64,000 bases of DNA from Cephalotus follicularis (GCA_001972305.1 BDDD01001966.1:1-64000); one strand, 5' to 3'; positions 1 to 11,640 are shown, counted from the first letter of the stretch. The notes: generated by a model from the sequence alone, not told the origin. Program-made: numbers and translations.

Positions 1-110
1 ACTCGGAGAAGTTTTTCTTTCCTTATCTCTTTATATTTAAAGTTTTTAAATTTCCGCATATTCCTCAATATTCAATTCACCCCCCCTCTTGTATATTGCA
101 AGAGTGTTTT
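1..110 (+). repeat. Possible 3' end of a Copia-type LTR (remnant)
   Basis: An AT-rich stretch ends in a run of seven C followed by TCTTG near position 80-95. A C-tract of this kind is common close to the 3' end of plant Copia LTRs. The preceding bases (CTTATCTCTTTATATTT) resemble the last part of the Copia-type LTR fragment at about 32360-32400. No primer-binding site or coding region follows. The assignment is an inference from a short similarity and is weak. Confidence 0.3.
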
Positions 111-1058
111 ATTTCACATTTTAATATAGTTTTCTCTAGTTTTATTTTTTAAAAGAAGCTATCGAGTATATTTAAGTGTTAAACCTATAGTTAAATTGTT
201 ATCTCACCAGTCATATACTGACCCCTTCCTCCTTTTACTTTTCAGATAGTAGCAGGAAGATTTGCTAGCCTTGCTGGGCAGTAGTGAGTTCAAGTGTTGA
301 CAACTCTAATTGTAGTATACCGGTGGTCATAAACATGTTAGATAATCTTCAAGACATTGTTTGTAGTAGTGAATTTTAAATGTTTGCAACTAAGCTCTTT
401 TGTGTTACAGAGAAGATAGAAATGTTTATTGCGTTAGGTGAAGATTTGAGGGCATTATGGATTCATAGCGAGTTCGCTAGTAGGGGGATTTAGACGAGTC
501 ATCTGCATGCATTTTTCCTCCATCGTTATCTTTGTTGAATAATTTAGTTTATGAAGTGATGTTTTTGTAGTTTTTTAAATGGTCCTTTTTTATGTAACAT
601 ATCCTTTGTGATCATTTTTTATTTTTAAGTACTGTTAATATTATTTTGTATTTTTGCATTATTTATTTAACTTAACAATTATTATAAATTTTTTTGTATT
701 GTTAATTTATTAATCATCTTATGTAATATTATTCATTATCATATTGATATATAGACATTTATACATGGTAGGTAACGTAATGAATATTTGTTTTGTTGAT
801 AAAAAATCTAATATATATATTTTTTTAATAAATTTCTGCAATATAAAAAAAATGATATGAATCTGTCTCTGACATAAATAATGTAACTTGATAAGAATTT
901 TTATGAATTTTAATATTTGATAAAGAAAAGTAATAAATAATCTAAATTCACAATTTAAAGGACAAAAATTATGGATAGTGTGAATTTTATTTAGGATTGT
1001 TATCAATAACTAATCAAAATAAACATTTATAATTTCATGTCCATTTCAATCATTTTAA
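111..1058. other. AT-rich stretch without recognisable gene
   Basis: No supported coding region or RNA gene is visible. Around 225-245 a pyrimidine-rich run ends in TTTTCAG, which would fit a 3' splice site, but no matching exon or protein similarity follows. Positions 540-1000 are very AT-rich, with short reading frames that look random. It may be decayed transposon or intergenic DNA. Confidence 0.5.
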
Positions 1059-1240
1059 ATGTTCACAGCACTTTCAAAAATATATTTACCAAACACATAT
1101 TCACTGCAGAAGCACTTTTATATTAAATTACCAAACGCTTTCAGCTTCCTCACAACACTTTTAACAAAAGCACTTTTACTAAAAGCACTTTCAAAAATCA
1201 CTTTTCTGAAACACACAGCGTTACCAAACAGACCCTTAAA
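1059..1240 (-). repeat. MITE-like remnant ending in TACCAAACAGACCC
   Basis: The segment is made of variants of AAAAGCACTTTTA and ends with TTACCAAACAGACCCTT. Read on the minus strand it begins AAGGGTCTGTTTGGTAA, a terminus shared by many short non-autonomous plant DNA transposons. The other terminal inverted repeat is not found near 1000-1060, so the copy is truncated or too diverged. It abuts the truncated R1 LTR. The class assignment rests only on the terminal motif. Confidence 0.3.
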
Positions 1241-3234
1241 GAGGTGGACATTCTAGTTCCTAACTTGGAACAAGAGGTAGGGGAAAGTAGTGAGCTTTAC
1301 ACATGCAATGTTGAGTTTTAAGTGAATGTATTGCCATTGATGAAATGCATAAATTGCATTTTGAGATGAGTGAATTGGAATTGCTGGTTTGTTGTTATGG
1401 CTACTGTGATACACAAAGTAACCATACATTTTAAATCTAAATGATAAATTGAAACTTAATTGGCATGTTAATTGGATTGCTTTCCCCTGGTTTTTGTTAA
1501 AACGACTAGAATGACGCTACTAGGCTGTATAAGCGTCGACGCTCACGTTAAGCGCCGATGCCTTAATGTGTAAAAGGTAGTGGACGTCGACGCATAAAGA
1601 AAGCGTCGCCTCCTTATATGAACAATTGCAGAAATGGGATATTGCTTGCGGGTTTCATGTAATGATATATTATGGATTGTATGAATTGTTGGTAGGTTGA
1701 TGACCTGGTTACATAAATTGATAACCTGCTGTGCGTACTACACCTATCAGGAACGTTTCTGGAATTTCATGAAAGTTTGGGGGTTGGATTTCCCCCTGGA
1801 ATCGATACTGGTGAAGTGATATCTCCTGATATCACAAAACCGTCGATGCCTTTGGGAAAGCGTCAACGCCTGTGGTTTTGCTGTGCCTGGGATTGAATAC
1901 GTGAACGTTGATGCTTAGAGGACATAAGCGTCGATGCCTAGCGGATAAGCGTCGATGCTTACGACCCTCGTTTGGATAGTTTGACTCGAATTGGACTCGT
2001 TAACTCTGAAACGACTCTAGATACGACTTTAGGCACGTTGAGCATATGATTGCATTGCACTTGCATTGCATTGAGTCTGGATTATGGATTGTTGTTGAAT
2101 TGGATTATTACTTTCTTTAAAAATGAATTATCATTTTTAGCAAGATGCACACATGATTTATTATAAATCATTATTTTGTATAAATTGCTATGTTCTAACC
2201 AAAATGCAATTTTGAAATTTGATTGAAGCATGTTTTGAATAAACATGCTGTTTAAAAAGGATTGTTACATATTTTGACAAATATGTTGTTACAAGTATTT
2301 TATAATGCATAATTTACTTGGAAAATAGATTGTTATATATTTCGACAAATAAATATGTTTTCAAGTATTTATTTTCATAAATGGCTTGAATTGGATTGTG
2401 TTTCGATTGTGCTATCAGTCGCGTGGTGGAGGTTGCCATGGCCGGCCAATGGCGAGTTTCTCTCTATATGCCATGAGTTGGCAAGAGTTACCCATGGTGG
2501 ATTGGTTACTTAGTTGCGCGCTACTAACATTGGACTGTGGCCTGCTTCGTGTTGTCCGCGAGTCGGGACAGGAGTGAGGAGTACAGCATCTGGGCCAGGA
2601 GATGGCGATGTCTTCGTTGCTTTATCTGCATGTTGGACTATTGCAATTGGCATGTTTGCTCTATTGGTAGTTATACATGTATATACATACATATATATGT
2701 ATTATTATCGGATACTATGCATTGCATCCACGATTGCATACATTACATGACATGCATTTTCTTTGATCCCGATTTGCACTTATATCTTTACTACTTAGCC
2801 GGGTGAGGACAAAGGCTAATCCCCTACTATTTCAGATTGATGCAGCTGGTTTTATGGTTGAGTGCACTTGGGCTTGAAGAGAAGGTTGTGATGTCCTCTC
2901 TTATGTTTTGTAATTGGATAATGAGCAATGTTTTATTTGTGTTTGGGATTATTGTACTCATGATAATATAATTATCATGTTTGATGGATATTTGGTTTTA
3001 TATTATTACTCACACTCCGTTTGAGGGCAGTCGACGATGATGTTGAGTATTGTTATGGAACAATTTAGTATCACGTAGTATGGGATGAATGATACGCATT
3101 TAATTCAGCTTATTTATACGATGCTTCCGCAAGTTTTTAATTGTTCATGAAATTGCATAAGTTGGATAATATTATTATGTTGATTGCCATATTGTTACCA
3201 CTTAAATGTTGTATATCGGAAACGGGGTGTGACA
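1240..3234 (+). repeat. R1 5' LTR, 3' portion
   Basis: This is the upstream LTR of old Gypsy element R1. It ends in GGGGTGTGACA at 3234, the same type of end as the other LTRs here. Its last 1.65 kb is closely repeated at 35047-36678, the downstream LTR. Positions 1243-1290 match, in reverse complement, the segment at 56210-56255 of solo LTR S4, so this is the interior of an LTR whose 5' start is missing. It carries TCGA palindromes of the GCGTCGACGC type at 1515-1610 and 1840-1960. The short reading frames around 2390-2800 are not conserved coding sequence. Confidence 0.8.
1515..1960. repeat. TCGA-palindrome groups in R1 5' LTR
   Basis: Copies and decayed copies of GCGTCGACGC occur at 1533-1560, 1585-1610 and 1845-1960. 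Several have C-to-T changes (GCGTCGATGC, GCGTCAACGC). The equivalent stretch of the R1 3' LTR at 35055-35410 keeps partly different copies intact. Function is unknown. Confidence 0.7.
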
Positions 3235-3345
3235 ACAGTTGTGTCATAGCTTATATTCAACTATAGGCTCTCGCTGGGACACTATCCTTGGCAACCAAAT
3301 GTTTTGATACTATAATAGTGGTATTCGAACATATTCCATATATGC
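3235..3345 (+). other. R1 decayed primer-binding region
   Basis: Directly after the LTR end, TTGTGTCATAGC (3239-3250) is a decayed form of the initiator Met-tRNA site TGGTATCAGAGC. A second, better copy, TGGTATTCGAAC, lies at 3319-3330. It is followed by ATATTCCATA, as in R4 at 51212-51221. About 80 bp therefore separates two versions of the same site, which suggests a local duplication or insertion in R1. Confidence 0.6.
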
Positions 3346-3448
3346 TTAAACTGAATAAGGAACTTGTCTAGGCTAATAGTTTCCTTGGCAATTAACGAAA
3401 TGTTTCATTAGGATGATTACTAATGACATCTTTCCTATAGGAACAAAA

Positions 3449-4209
3449 ATGGACGGAAGGGGAAGAGCTAGAGTCCTCAGGAAACAAATGATGGGAGAGA
3501 TCTGTTGGATCAAATGGCCGACTACTTTGAACGGCAGATGGCTGTTAATGCGGACAACATAGAAGGAGATGCGGCAATGGTACACGGATTGTGTAAATGA
3601 CTATTTCCTGCAGTAGATGTCTTCTAGTAAGGCTCACCTAGAGGAATTATGGAAGTTGTGTATTCGGACCCAGCGAGCTAAACGGACTAGCCAGCTTTGT
3701 CAGAGTGTCAAGATGGTGACTCTTCAACCAAGTCATCAAGGAATAGCACTCAGCAAATGGCTGCTCGAGGAACTCCTAGTCAAAGGGGTAAGGTGAAACT
3801 TGGGAATTGCTTCCATTGTGGTTATGCTGGCCATTTACAGAAAGATTGTTGGAAGAAAAATGGGTTGTGCTTAAGGTGTGGTGCATCTAGCCATGTGAAG
3901 AAGGACTGCCGGAGAGGTCCGGAGACTATACCCATTTGACATTGTATTCATTGTGGTCGTAATAATTATCAACTAAAGGATTGTAGGTTGAAGAATGGGT
4001 AATGCATGAGGTGCGGAGCCTCCGATCATTTTCTGACGAATTGTCCAATCAGACAGAAGACAATAACCACTGGACCTACGGGTAATAGTGGTGTAGCAGC
4101 TGGATCTTCAGGACGGAGGGATACCGGCATGTGCATCATGAAAGGTAAGGTTTCCACTCTTACTTTCAAGTCTATTATGTTATTGGAAGTACACTGTATT
4201 GTTATTTAA
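3449..4209 (+). pseudogene. gag: R1 gag remnant with four zinc knuckles
   Basis: This is the nucleocapsid part of a Ty3/Gypsy Gag. An ATG at 3449 begins MDGRGRARV, similar to R4 Gag (MDLRRGRRG), but the frame breaks within 40 codons and the capsid core is missing. From 3697 one frame shows CX2CX4HX4C knuckles at 3808-3849 and 3868-3909. After a TGA at 3937 the same frame continues with two more at 3943-3984 and 4003-4044, separated by a TAA. In the third knuckle the His is Tyr. Related elements here have two knuckles, so the pair appears to have been duplicated. The protease expected next is lost, and 4210-4460 holds no recognisable coding sequence. Confidence 0.8.
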
Positions 4210-4459
4210 TAAAGGTGTCATCAATTGACTTGATTTTCTATTATTGGGATTGAATGGATACGGGTATATGATTAAGTTAGAACCTTCGGGGGCTAGCTAC
4301 CGTGCACAACAAAGGATGATAGATTGACTTACCAATGTAACGAATATCTAAATGATTGTTTGGACAACTAAAGGAATGAACAACCTTATTCGTATATGTT
4401 GGTGTAGGACAACATATGTGTTTAACTAACTTCTAGATCCCTACAAGTGTGACAAATGA

Positions 4460-5477
4460 ACCTAGATCGTATTGTATCAATGTGGATTGCGTTGGATGAC
4501 TATCGATTATGAGTCGATGAGGCTTTGCATCGAATACTGGATGTTAAATAAGGCCACCGTTAACAACAAGTATCCTCTCCCGCACATTGAGGATTTGTTA
4601 GATCAGTTGCAAGGGTCGAGATTATTGTCCAAACTTGATTTGAGGTCGGGTTATCACCAGCTGAGGGTGAGGGAAGGGGATGTAGAGAAGACTGCCTTCC
4701 AAACTAGGTATGGCCACTATGAGTTCTTGGTAATGCCGTTTGGTGTCACCAACGCACCAGTCGCTTTCATGTCACTGATGAAAAATGTGTTCCGTCCCTA
4801 CCTGGATCAGTTGTGGTGGTATTCATCGATGACATAATGGTGTACTCGAGGAGTAAGGAGGAGCATGCTTACCATCTGAGGTTTGTTTTGCAGATTCTCA
4901 GAGAGCAACAACAGTATGCAAAGTTTGGCAAATGTGAGTTTTGGCTCGACCATGTGACCTTTCTTGGTCACATCATATCTGGAGAGGGTTTGGCGGTAGA
5001 TCCATCAAAGACTGAGGTGGTGCGAGATTGGCCGCAACAAAGGAATGTGACTGAGGTGCACAGTTTTCTTGGATTGGTAGGTTATTACCAGAAGTTCATT
5101 CAGAACTTCTCGAGGATTGCTGTACCTTTGACTAGACTAACCCAGAAGAAGACCTTCTTTATCTGGGATGACGATTGTGAGGCTAGTTTCTATGAGCTGA
5201 AGGATAGGTTGATTTCCGCTCCTATCTTGATATTACATGATGGTAATGAGGGCCTTGCAGTCAATAGTGATGCTTCGGGTAAGGGATTAGGTTGCGTATT
5301 GATGTAATGAGGTAGAGTGATTGCTTATGCTTCGCGAAAGCTAAATCCATATAAGGAGAACTACCCGATGCATGACCTTGAACTGGCTGTGATTGTGTTT
5401 GCTCTTCAGAAATAGAGGAATTATCTGTATGGAGTGCAGTTTGAGATCTTTACGGATCATAAGAGCTTGAGGTACCT
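4460..5477 (+). pseudogene. pol: R1 pol fragment: reverse transcriptase and RNase H start
   Basis: RT copies the element RNA into DNA and RNase H removes the RNA template. The frame from 4472 shows the RT blocks [29 protein letters not shown] and [13 protein letters not shown] 1-base loss near 4812 shifts the frame, after which the catalytic FIDD lies at 4822-4833. The connection region ([11 protein letters not shown]) follows. RNase H starts at [13 protein letters not shown] around 5268. In-frame stops follow at about 5305 and 5414, and coding ends at TDHKSLRYL where solo LTR S1 is inserted. The RT N-terminus and protease are absent. The pieces are clearly ancient and inactive. Confidence 0.9.
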
Positions 5478-6159
5478 TGTCACACCCCGTTTCACAAACA
5501 ACATATAAATCCGGCTTATGCAATTTACCATAAATTTAAAACTTTTCATATCCAATAATAACTTGCGGAAGCATCAAATATAAGCCGAACACATCACGCA
5601 TCCCATACTACGTGATGTTTATAAATGTCCCAAACATGACTGTTGATCACCCAAAACGGAGCGTGAAATAAAACAATACATCAATACGAGATAATAAAGT
5701 AAACCACGTTACAATTAGTCCCCGATACATATCATGATAAATGTTCAAAACCCAAGATACATCAATGAGAGAAATAATAAATCTTCTCCTTAAACCTACG
5801 TGCATGCTCCAAGTCAAGACCACTCCATCAATCTGTTACAGTAGGGGTTAGCCTTTGTCCTCACTCGACTAAGTGAATAAACTCATAAGTACAGCTCAGG
5901 TCATAAGGTAATGAGTGCCATGAATGAATGCATAATGATGCAGTATGACGTGAAATTTCCAAGTACATATACTTTCCTTTATAAAATATGTGTATGCTCA
6001 CGGAACAAGTATAACTCATAAGTCATATCAACATAAGCAAGAAATATGTTCCCAAAAAGGAACCAGACAATCCAATCGTCATGACCGTCGCCACCTCCTG
6101 GCCCCAACGTCATGCACTCTTACTCCACCCCCGGGAGCAAGTCCAATAAGTTGTTTAGC

Positions 6160-6340
6160 ACGGTGGCTAAACCAACAACAAGTTACTAGCACGGTGGCGA
6201 GTAATCAACAAGTTATTAGCACGGTGGCCAATAATCAACAAGTTATTAGCACGGTGGCCAATAATCAACAAGTTATTAGCACGGTGGCCAATAATCAACA
6301 AGTTATTAGCACGGTGGCTAATAATCAACAAGCACAAGCA
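6160..6340. repeat. 30-bp minisatellite in S1
   Basis: About six head-to-tail units of 30 bp, each containing TTAGCACGGTGGCCAATAAT, with the central units almost identical. Read as protein it gives a repetitive VISTVANNQQ pattern that is only the translation of the repeat. No copy is seen in the other LTRs of the window. Confidence 0.9.
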
Positions 6341-6819
6341 ATTCAGGTACAAGTCAAGCAATTACATATAATTACTTGATCAAAATATATTTGTTTAAAA
6401 TATATTATTCCGTTCACAAGTTGTAATAAGTTTCAAAACTTTAAACAATACATTTCTCAGTCTTTGGAAATACTTCCCCAATCATTTCAAAAATATATAT
6501 ACATTCGTAATTATACGTTTTAGCAATTTACATTCGGCTTCATAATCAAACCTTTTAAAACATTCCTGTCATTAGAAATACTTCCCCAACCATTTCGAAA
6601 ATATATAGATACATATGTTGACAAATATACATTTTCGTACCCAATTGATCATAAGGATCATGCAAGTTTTTCAAAATGGTTTAACACTTTCAGGAAAGCA
6701 ACCATAATGCAAATCACAGTAACAATGAAACCATATGCTCAGAATGCAACTAGGTTCATTCCTAGAGTCGTTTCGAATCTAACGGTTCCCATACGAGCGA
6801 AAACCTACTGTCCAGGAGG

Positions 6820-6945
6820 AAAGACGTCGATGACATTCCCTAAGGCGTCGATGCCTTTTAGCCTAAAGCGTCACTCCTATGTACAAATATTCCCAAGCGT
6901 ATCAGGACCAAAGACGTCGATGTCTTCTACAAAGACGTCGATGTC
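6820..6945. repeat. TCGA-palindrome array, S1 distal group
   Basis: Centres of TCGA lie at about 6828, 6849, 6918 and 6939, with a decayed one (TCAC) at 6872. Spacings are 21, 23, 46 and 21 bp. The best units read AAAGACGTCGATGTCTTT. Confidence 0.8.
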
Positions 6946-7579
6946 TTTTTCATACCAGAGGTATCAGTTGCGAGCCTTGATTCAAGAGGTTAAAACTCAT
7001 CCTTCCAACCCTTTATATAGACAAGTCCCACTATATAAATGTGAAAGACATGCTACAGGTTAATAATAACACAACCACAGCATCAATCCAAAACCAAACA
7101 GGTAATTCCAAGTGGCTAAAATGGCCATCTGAAGTAAACATCACAGTTCAATGATTTTCCAGAAAAGTCCAAGGTCCAAGCTCCAAGCTCCAAGCTCCAA
7201 TGGCACACACACTCACTGGTTTTCCTTTTCTCTTTCTTCTGGTGTTATAAAACGAGAGAGAGAAGTGGGGAGGGTCGGTATTAAGCAGATTCTTCCTACC
7301 TAACACACTTCTTCTGTGATCTAACAACCACACCCGAGATCTCTCCCACTTTCTCTTTTTCTGCATTTCTTTTTGTATTCTTTAACCATTCTTTCCTTTG
7401 CAGATTGTAGGTGAGGATTCCTCTGCATGTTCCATGTGAGGAGCATACTCAGAGTACTCCTGGCAACACACCCACATGTACAACACGACAATATGCACTA
7501 GAAAAGGCATTAGGTAATCCTCTAAACAAATCCCCCCTTGCATGTTGTTCTGCCGACGAAGAACGTGCTGGCCATTCAT

Positions 7580-7740
7580 ATAAAGGCGTCGACGTCTTCC
7601 ATTAGACGTCGATGTCTTTTCCAGTTTGGTAAGAAGGTGTCGATGCTTTCTCCCAATGTCGACGTGCATGTCCCTTCCTTCACGTGTGCCCTGGCTCCCA
7701 AAGGAGTCGACGTCTTTCCAAAAGACGTCGATGTCTTTTT
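7580..7740. repeat. TCGA-palindrome array, S1 proximal group
   Basis: GGCGTCGACGTC, AGACGTCGATGTCT, GGTGTCGATGC, ATGTCGACGTG, GGAGTCGACGTC and AAGACGTCGATGTCTT occur between 7586 and 7738. In LTR orientation this group lies near the LTR 5' start (7909), the same relative place as in the other LTRs. Confidence 0.8.
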
Positions 7741-7914
7741 CCCAGAACGTTGCCGTTTCAACTTTGACACACACATTCCAATTCCAAGACCATAAATAGG
7801 GTTTTAAGCATACTTTGAGTTCAAAACTTGACATTCTCATTAAATCAAGTTTAATGATTACATCAAAAAAAATGGAAATATTACATTCAGGAAAATACTG
7901 GGCGTTACATACCT

Positions 7915-8308
7915 ATTCTGCCAAGATGCATTGAATATGAGGCAGTGGAGATGGGTTGATTTCTTCAACGATTATGATTGCAGTATTCAGTACCATCCTA
8001 GGAAAGTGAATGTTGTTAGGGATGCCTTAAGCCGTAAGACTATGATTGCTAGCACGATGGTATCTCAGTTGAAGATGTTAGAAGACTTCCAGAGGTGGTC
8101 TCCATTTAATCAGTCGTCGGGGGTCTTTGTGGCTAGCATACGAGCGCAACAAACTCTACTGGATCATATAAAGGATGCATTATCGCGTGATCCTGAATTG
8201 CTGGAGATTCCTGAGAATCTAGGGCTGGAGTCAGATTTTCAGACGCATTCTGATGGTATCTTGAGATATCGGGGACGAGTGTGTCTTCCGGATGATGATG
8301 GTTTGAAG
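7915..8308 (+). pseudogene. pol: R1 pol fragment: RNase H C-terminus to integrase start
   Basis: The R1 frame resumes after S1 with ALNMRQWRWVDFF, then YHPRKVNVVRDALSRK, the end of RNase H including its last conserved Asp. A linker and the start of the integrase N-terminal region (GRVCLPDDDGLK) follow. Coding stops at 8308 where LTR S2 begins. The continuation is at 30725, but about 10-15 codons, including the first part of the HHCC zinc domain, are missing between the two pieces. Confidence 0.88.
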
Positions 8309-9223
8309 TGTAATAACCGCAATTTCAATTCATGTATTTTGTACCGAAAGATGAATAAAATATGCTTTTTGAGATGTTATGTTGGTTACCCTTTTGAATA
8401 GAACGAAGTTGGGATAAAATTCTTAGATGGAAAACTAAAGAAATAATTCTGGTGCCCAAACTATCGACGCCTAACTCCTTACCGTCGACGCTTTGAGCCC
8501 TGACACGTGTACAAACGCGCAGTTGAAGGCTGAGTAATGACACACAAACCTCTGACGCCAGAGAGAAAACCGTCGACGCTTTGCGCTGTGTCAGGAATGT
8601 GGTACACGCCTGTTAGAACGGTGCAGTGGCGCCAAATGGATTCCATGCGAGCTAAGTGACCTGTAAACGTGTCAACACACCAAAACCTTCACCAGCTGGG
8701 TAACATGTAAGGATAGAGCCTTGCATGTGACCTAAAAACCTGCAACCTGCAAAACACAGTAGAAAAAGGTAAGAGAAAACAAAGAGAGAATGCAAGCATG
8801 AGGGAGAGAGAAATGTACATTAAAAGTTAAACCAACTGACGAAATTAAGACACCAGTTGAGCCTTTTATCAACTGTGTGAGATTGACTGAGTGTTAGAAA
8901 ACACTGAGGGTAGAGGAGAATTTGCTGGAGAATTGTTGGAGCTTGCATTGAGCATTGGAGTGTTCAAGAGATTTGGAAGCTTTGATCTTTTTCCTGGTAA
9001 GTACCTAATCCGAATCCGTCGTCATGGTTATTAGGATGATAATTAAGTTACTGAATCTAGGTATAATAACCACTGTACACCAGGTTTAAGAGTTAACATA
9101 TTAAATTGAGATAGGAATGATAAATGGTTCTATGAATTGAAACTAAGAACTAATTGTGATAAGCTATGGTTCAAGATTATAGGTTGTTACCATGATTAGA
9201 CAACAGAATAAACTTACTGACAT
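8309..9223 (+). repeat. Solo LTR S2, left part
   Basis: Begins TGTAATAACCGCAATTTC, nearly the same start as the R4 LTRs (48448 and 58642), and shares with R4 a block around 8890-9005 (GTTAGAAAACACTGAGG and following). It is cut at 9223 by R2, whose target duplication GACAT is at 9219-9223. It continues at 29263. GTCGACGCTTT-type palindromes lie at 8461-8585. No reading frame of interest is present. Confidence 0.85.
8461..8585. repeat. TCGA-palindrome group, S2 proximal
   Basis: CTATCGACGCC, CCGTCGACGCTTT and CCGTCGACGCTTT lie near the start of the S2 LTR. A degenerate copy may lie in between. Confidence 0.65.
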
Positions 9224-10609
9224 TGTAACACCCCGGATGGTGGGAGCCCTTACAGGTCATAATACGAAACTGAAACGTAATGGAAATCTAAACAAAAGAC
9301 TGATACGAAACGGATGTGGTGGTCTGAAAGCATATCTTATAACAAACGGATATAAAACAGAGTCTGAAAATTTAACCAATCATAAATAAAAGCGAATCAT
9401 AATCCGATATCCAAATACTGAAATCATAACCGAAACAAAACCAAAAATCTGAAAATGTTTTTACTGAAAACTAATCTGATCCTACTGGAAAACACAAGGA
9501 CCAACTCCTAGATGATCCTCTGACAATTGGGTACTCTCATCACACGTTTCCCCCATGCTCCTGAAAACCTTCCGCATAGAAACAAAAACGCGGCTGAGCA
9601 AACCTCAGTACGGATAATGAATTAAAACAGTAAACGATAAACAAAATAATTTGAACTTTAAATTCAGTGAAGTAACATAGTAAATATCCTTGAAAAATAA
9701 AACAGAATATTTAAAAGCGAACAGTTGTAAAATCATCATAACTTTGCGAAAACATAACATCATAATTCAAAAACGTTATCTAATTTCATAATTCCATAAC
9801 AGAGAATTTATGACATACATACATATATAGGTGCAAGGGGTTCGCGAGGCCCACATGCTCTGACGGAAAAGTCGTGTACGGCACTACACAAACAATCCCA
9901 AATACTGAATTTCTGAATTTCTGAATTCTGACATAACTAGAGTATACTCATACGCCTCAAAAGGATACATATCCTACCCTCAGGATACATATTTAAAAGA
10001 GACGCCGTAGTCCGATCACACCGCCACGGTAGGTGTCATGTTCTCCGTGCCAAAGAACATGCCTATGATACCTCATAGGTAGGGTTTTTCTTTGTAGGTT
10101 ATTATGCTAAAAACATTGTTTTAATCTAAAACAATTTTAATAATTTTCTAAACAATTTCTGATCTTATCTGAAAACAAAATCTTAACTGTATCTGAAGTT
10201 AACATACTCTGAAAGTGGAAGCCATGTTAATATTTTTGATAGTGAAAAACGGGCATATCAAAACCAATATCCGATGTAACAATACTAAAATTCATTTAAT
10301 AAAATTATTATCAGAATGAGAATATCCGTATCAAATAAAAATATATTCCGAATAAAACCAGGAACATATTGATAATAACATAAATCCGTTCAATAAAACG
10401 TACAAAATCATCATGAAAGTTTAATCGAAGGAGTACCAAAGAATGAAGAATCCGTACCTTAACTGACCGAAAAATCTAAACGAACACGAATACCAGACAA
10501 AAGTATCCTAGAGTGTCCTAAACTTCACCAGGAACGATATAAAGACCTAAGCATACGAGTCCAAACATCACATAACATAAAAGAAATCAAAACATCAAAA
10601 CTGGCATAA

Positions 10610-10745
10610 AGCGTCGACAGTTTGTTCTTAGGCGTCGACAGTTTAATCGCACAAAAGGACAAAGCGTCGAGCAAAGAGTCGACTGACCAAAGCACAAAAC
10701 AGTACAAAGCGGCGACGCTCAAATACTAAGCGTCGACGGTTTGCG
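10610..10745. repeat. TCGA-palindrome group in R2 3' LTR (distal)
   Basis: GCGTCGACAG, GGCGTCGACAG, AGCGTCGAGC, AGAGTCGACT, GGCGACGCT and AGCGTCGACGG. The first two TCGA centres are 21 bp apart. The matching group in the other LTR is at 28105-28235. Confidence 0.7.
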
Positions 10746-11499
10746 TCAGACACAGAATACCAATGCAGAAAGTTGTTTCAATTTTCATGAACAATTCGGA
10801 TTTTTCATATTCAGAAGTTATAATAGCAATTACCAAACCTAAAAACATGTCATATGAGTCTGTAATTATCAATATGGTGATTATAAACACGAAATCATGA
10901 AAATAACAAGTTTGGCATAGTGTATTCATGTCAAAATATGGTTTTAAAATACTTTACAAAATCATGAACTATAATCTAATTTTTCCTGTATATAATCCGT
11001 AAAACAGTAATATATATATATACATACGTCAATGACATGATTCCTTGTTTTTTTTAATCATCCATATTAAAAATTATGCATAAAATCCATGAACATAAAT
11101 TAGCAGAAATTCAGTTTCAACAGTCTTCTAAAATCATGCTCACAAATAAATTCTAGCATGTTTGAAAACGAATTAACGGGTGGTATAGAAACTACATAAT
11201 ACCAGCTAAAATTTTCGTTTAGAAATTACCTCCAGAAAACGTCGAAATCGATGCAGAAAATGACTTGCAAAATTGCTGTTCGTTTGTAAAAACGCAGAAA
11301 GGGTTTATACTTTAAAAACGATTTTGTCTGGTTAAATGCGAAAATCCATGTTTTTAATTGACAAAATCAGTATTTTAAGACATTACTATACTAATCAAAA
11401 CGCGTCAAAAACTTAAGGAAATCGGATAGGCAGAAAAAGGAAAGAATCCACCCTTCCAAAAACACTGTCACCATCCAAACTGGTATGGAAAGCCGACTA

Positions 11500-11640
11500 A
11501 AGCGTCGACTGTTTACTTAAATCGTCAACGGTTAAGCACTTAAATACAAAACGCGTCGAAGTCACACGTTTAGGTGTCGACGTGCCACCCAGCAGCCAAA
11601 GCGTCGGCGGTTCTAAATAGAGCGTCGGCGCTTTGTGCCC
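11500..11640. repeat. TCGA-palindrome group in R2 3' LTR (proximal)
   Basis: AGCGTCGACTG, ATCGTCAACGG, CGCGTCGAAG, GGTGTCGACG, AGCGTCGGCGG and AGCGTCGGCGC lie close to the LTR start in element orientation. The other LTR has the same group at 28985-29125 with fewer changes in some units. Confidence 0.7.

Larger units (their letters stand above)
5478..7909 (-). mobile_element. Solo LTR S1 inserted in R1 pol
   Basis: This 2432-bp segment interrupts R1 RNase H. On the plus strand it starts TGTCACACCCCG and ends GGCGTTACA, so it lies in minus orientation. It is flanked by an exact 5-bp target duplication TACCT (5473-5477 and 7910-7914). No internal region or second LTR is present, which fits loss of the element by LTR-LTR recombination. 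It contains a 30-bp minisatellite and two groups of palindromes of the AAGACGTCGATGTCTT type. Reading frames inside it are repeat or random. Confidence 0.92.

Noticed and set aside
3697..4209. Zinc-finger protein gene of the host
   Set aside because: The CCHC motifs are followed by RT and integrase pieces in the same element and contain in-frame stops, so this is retrotransposon gag.
5990..6379. 129-codon plus-strand reading frame with repeated VISTVANNQQ
   Set aside because: It is the translation of a 30-bp minisatellite inside a solo LTR; an open frame results because 30 is a multiple of three.
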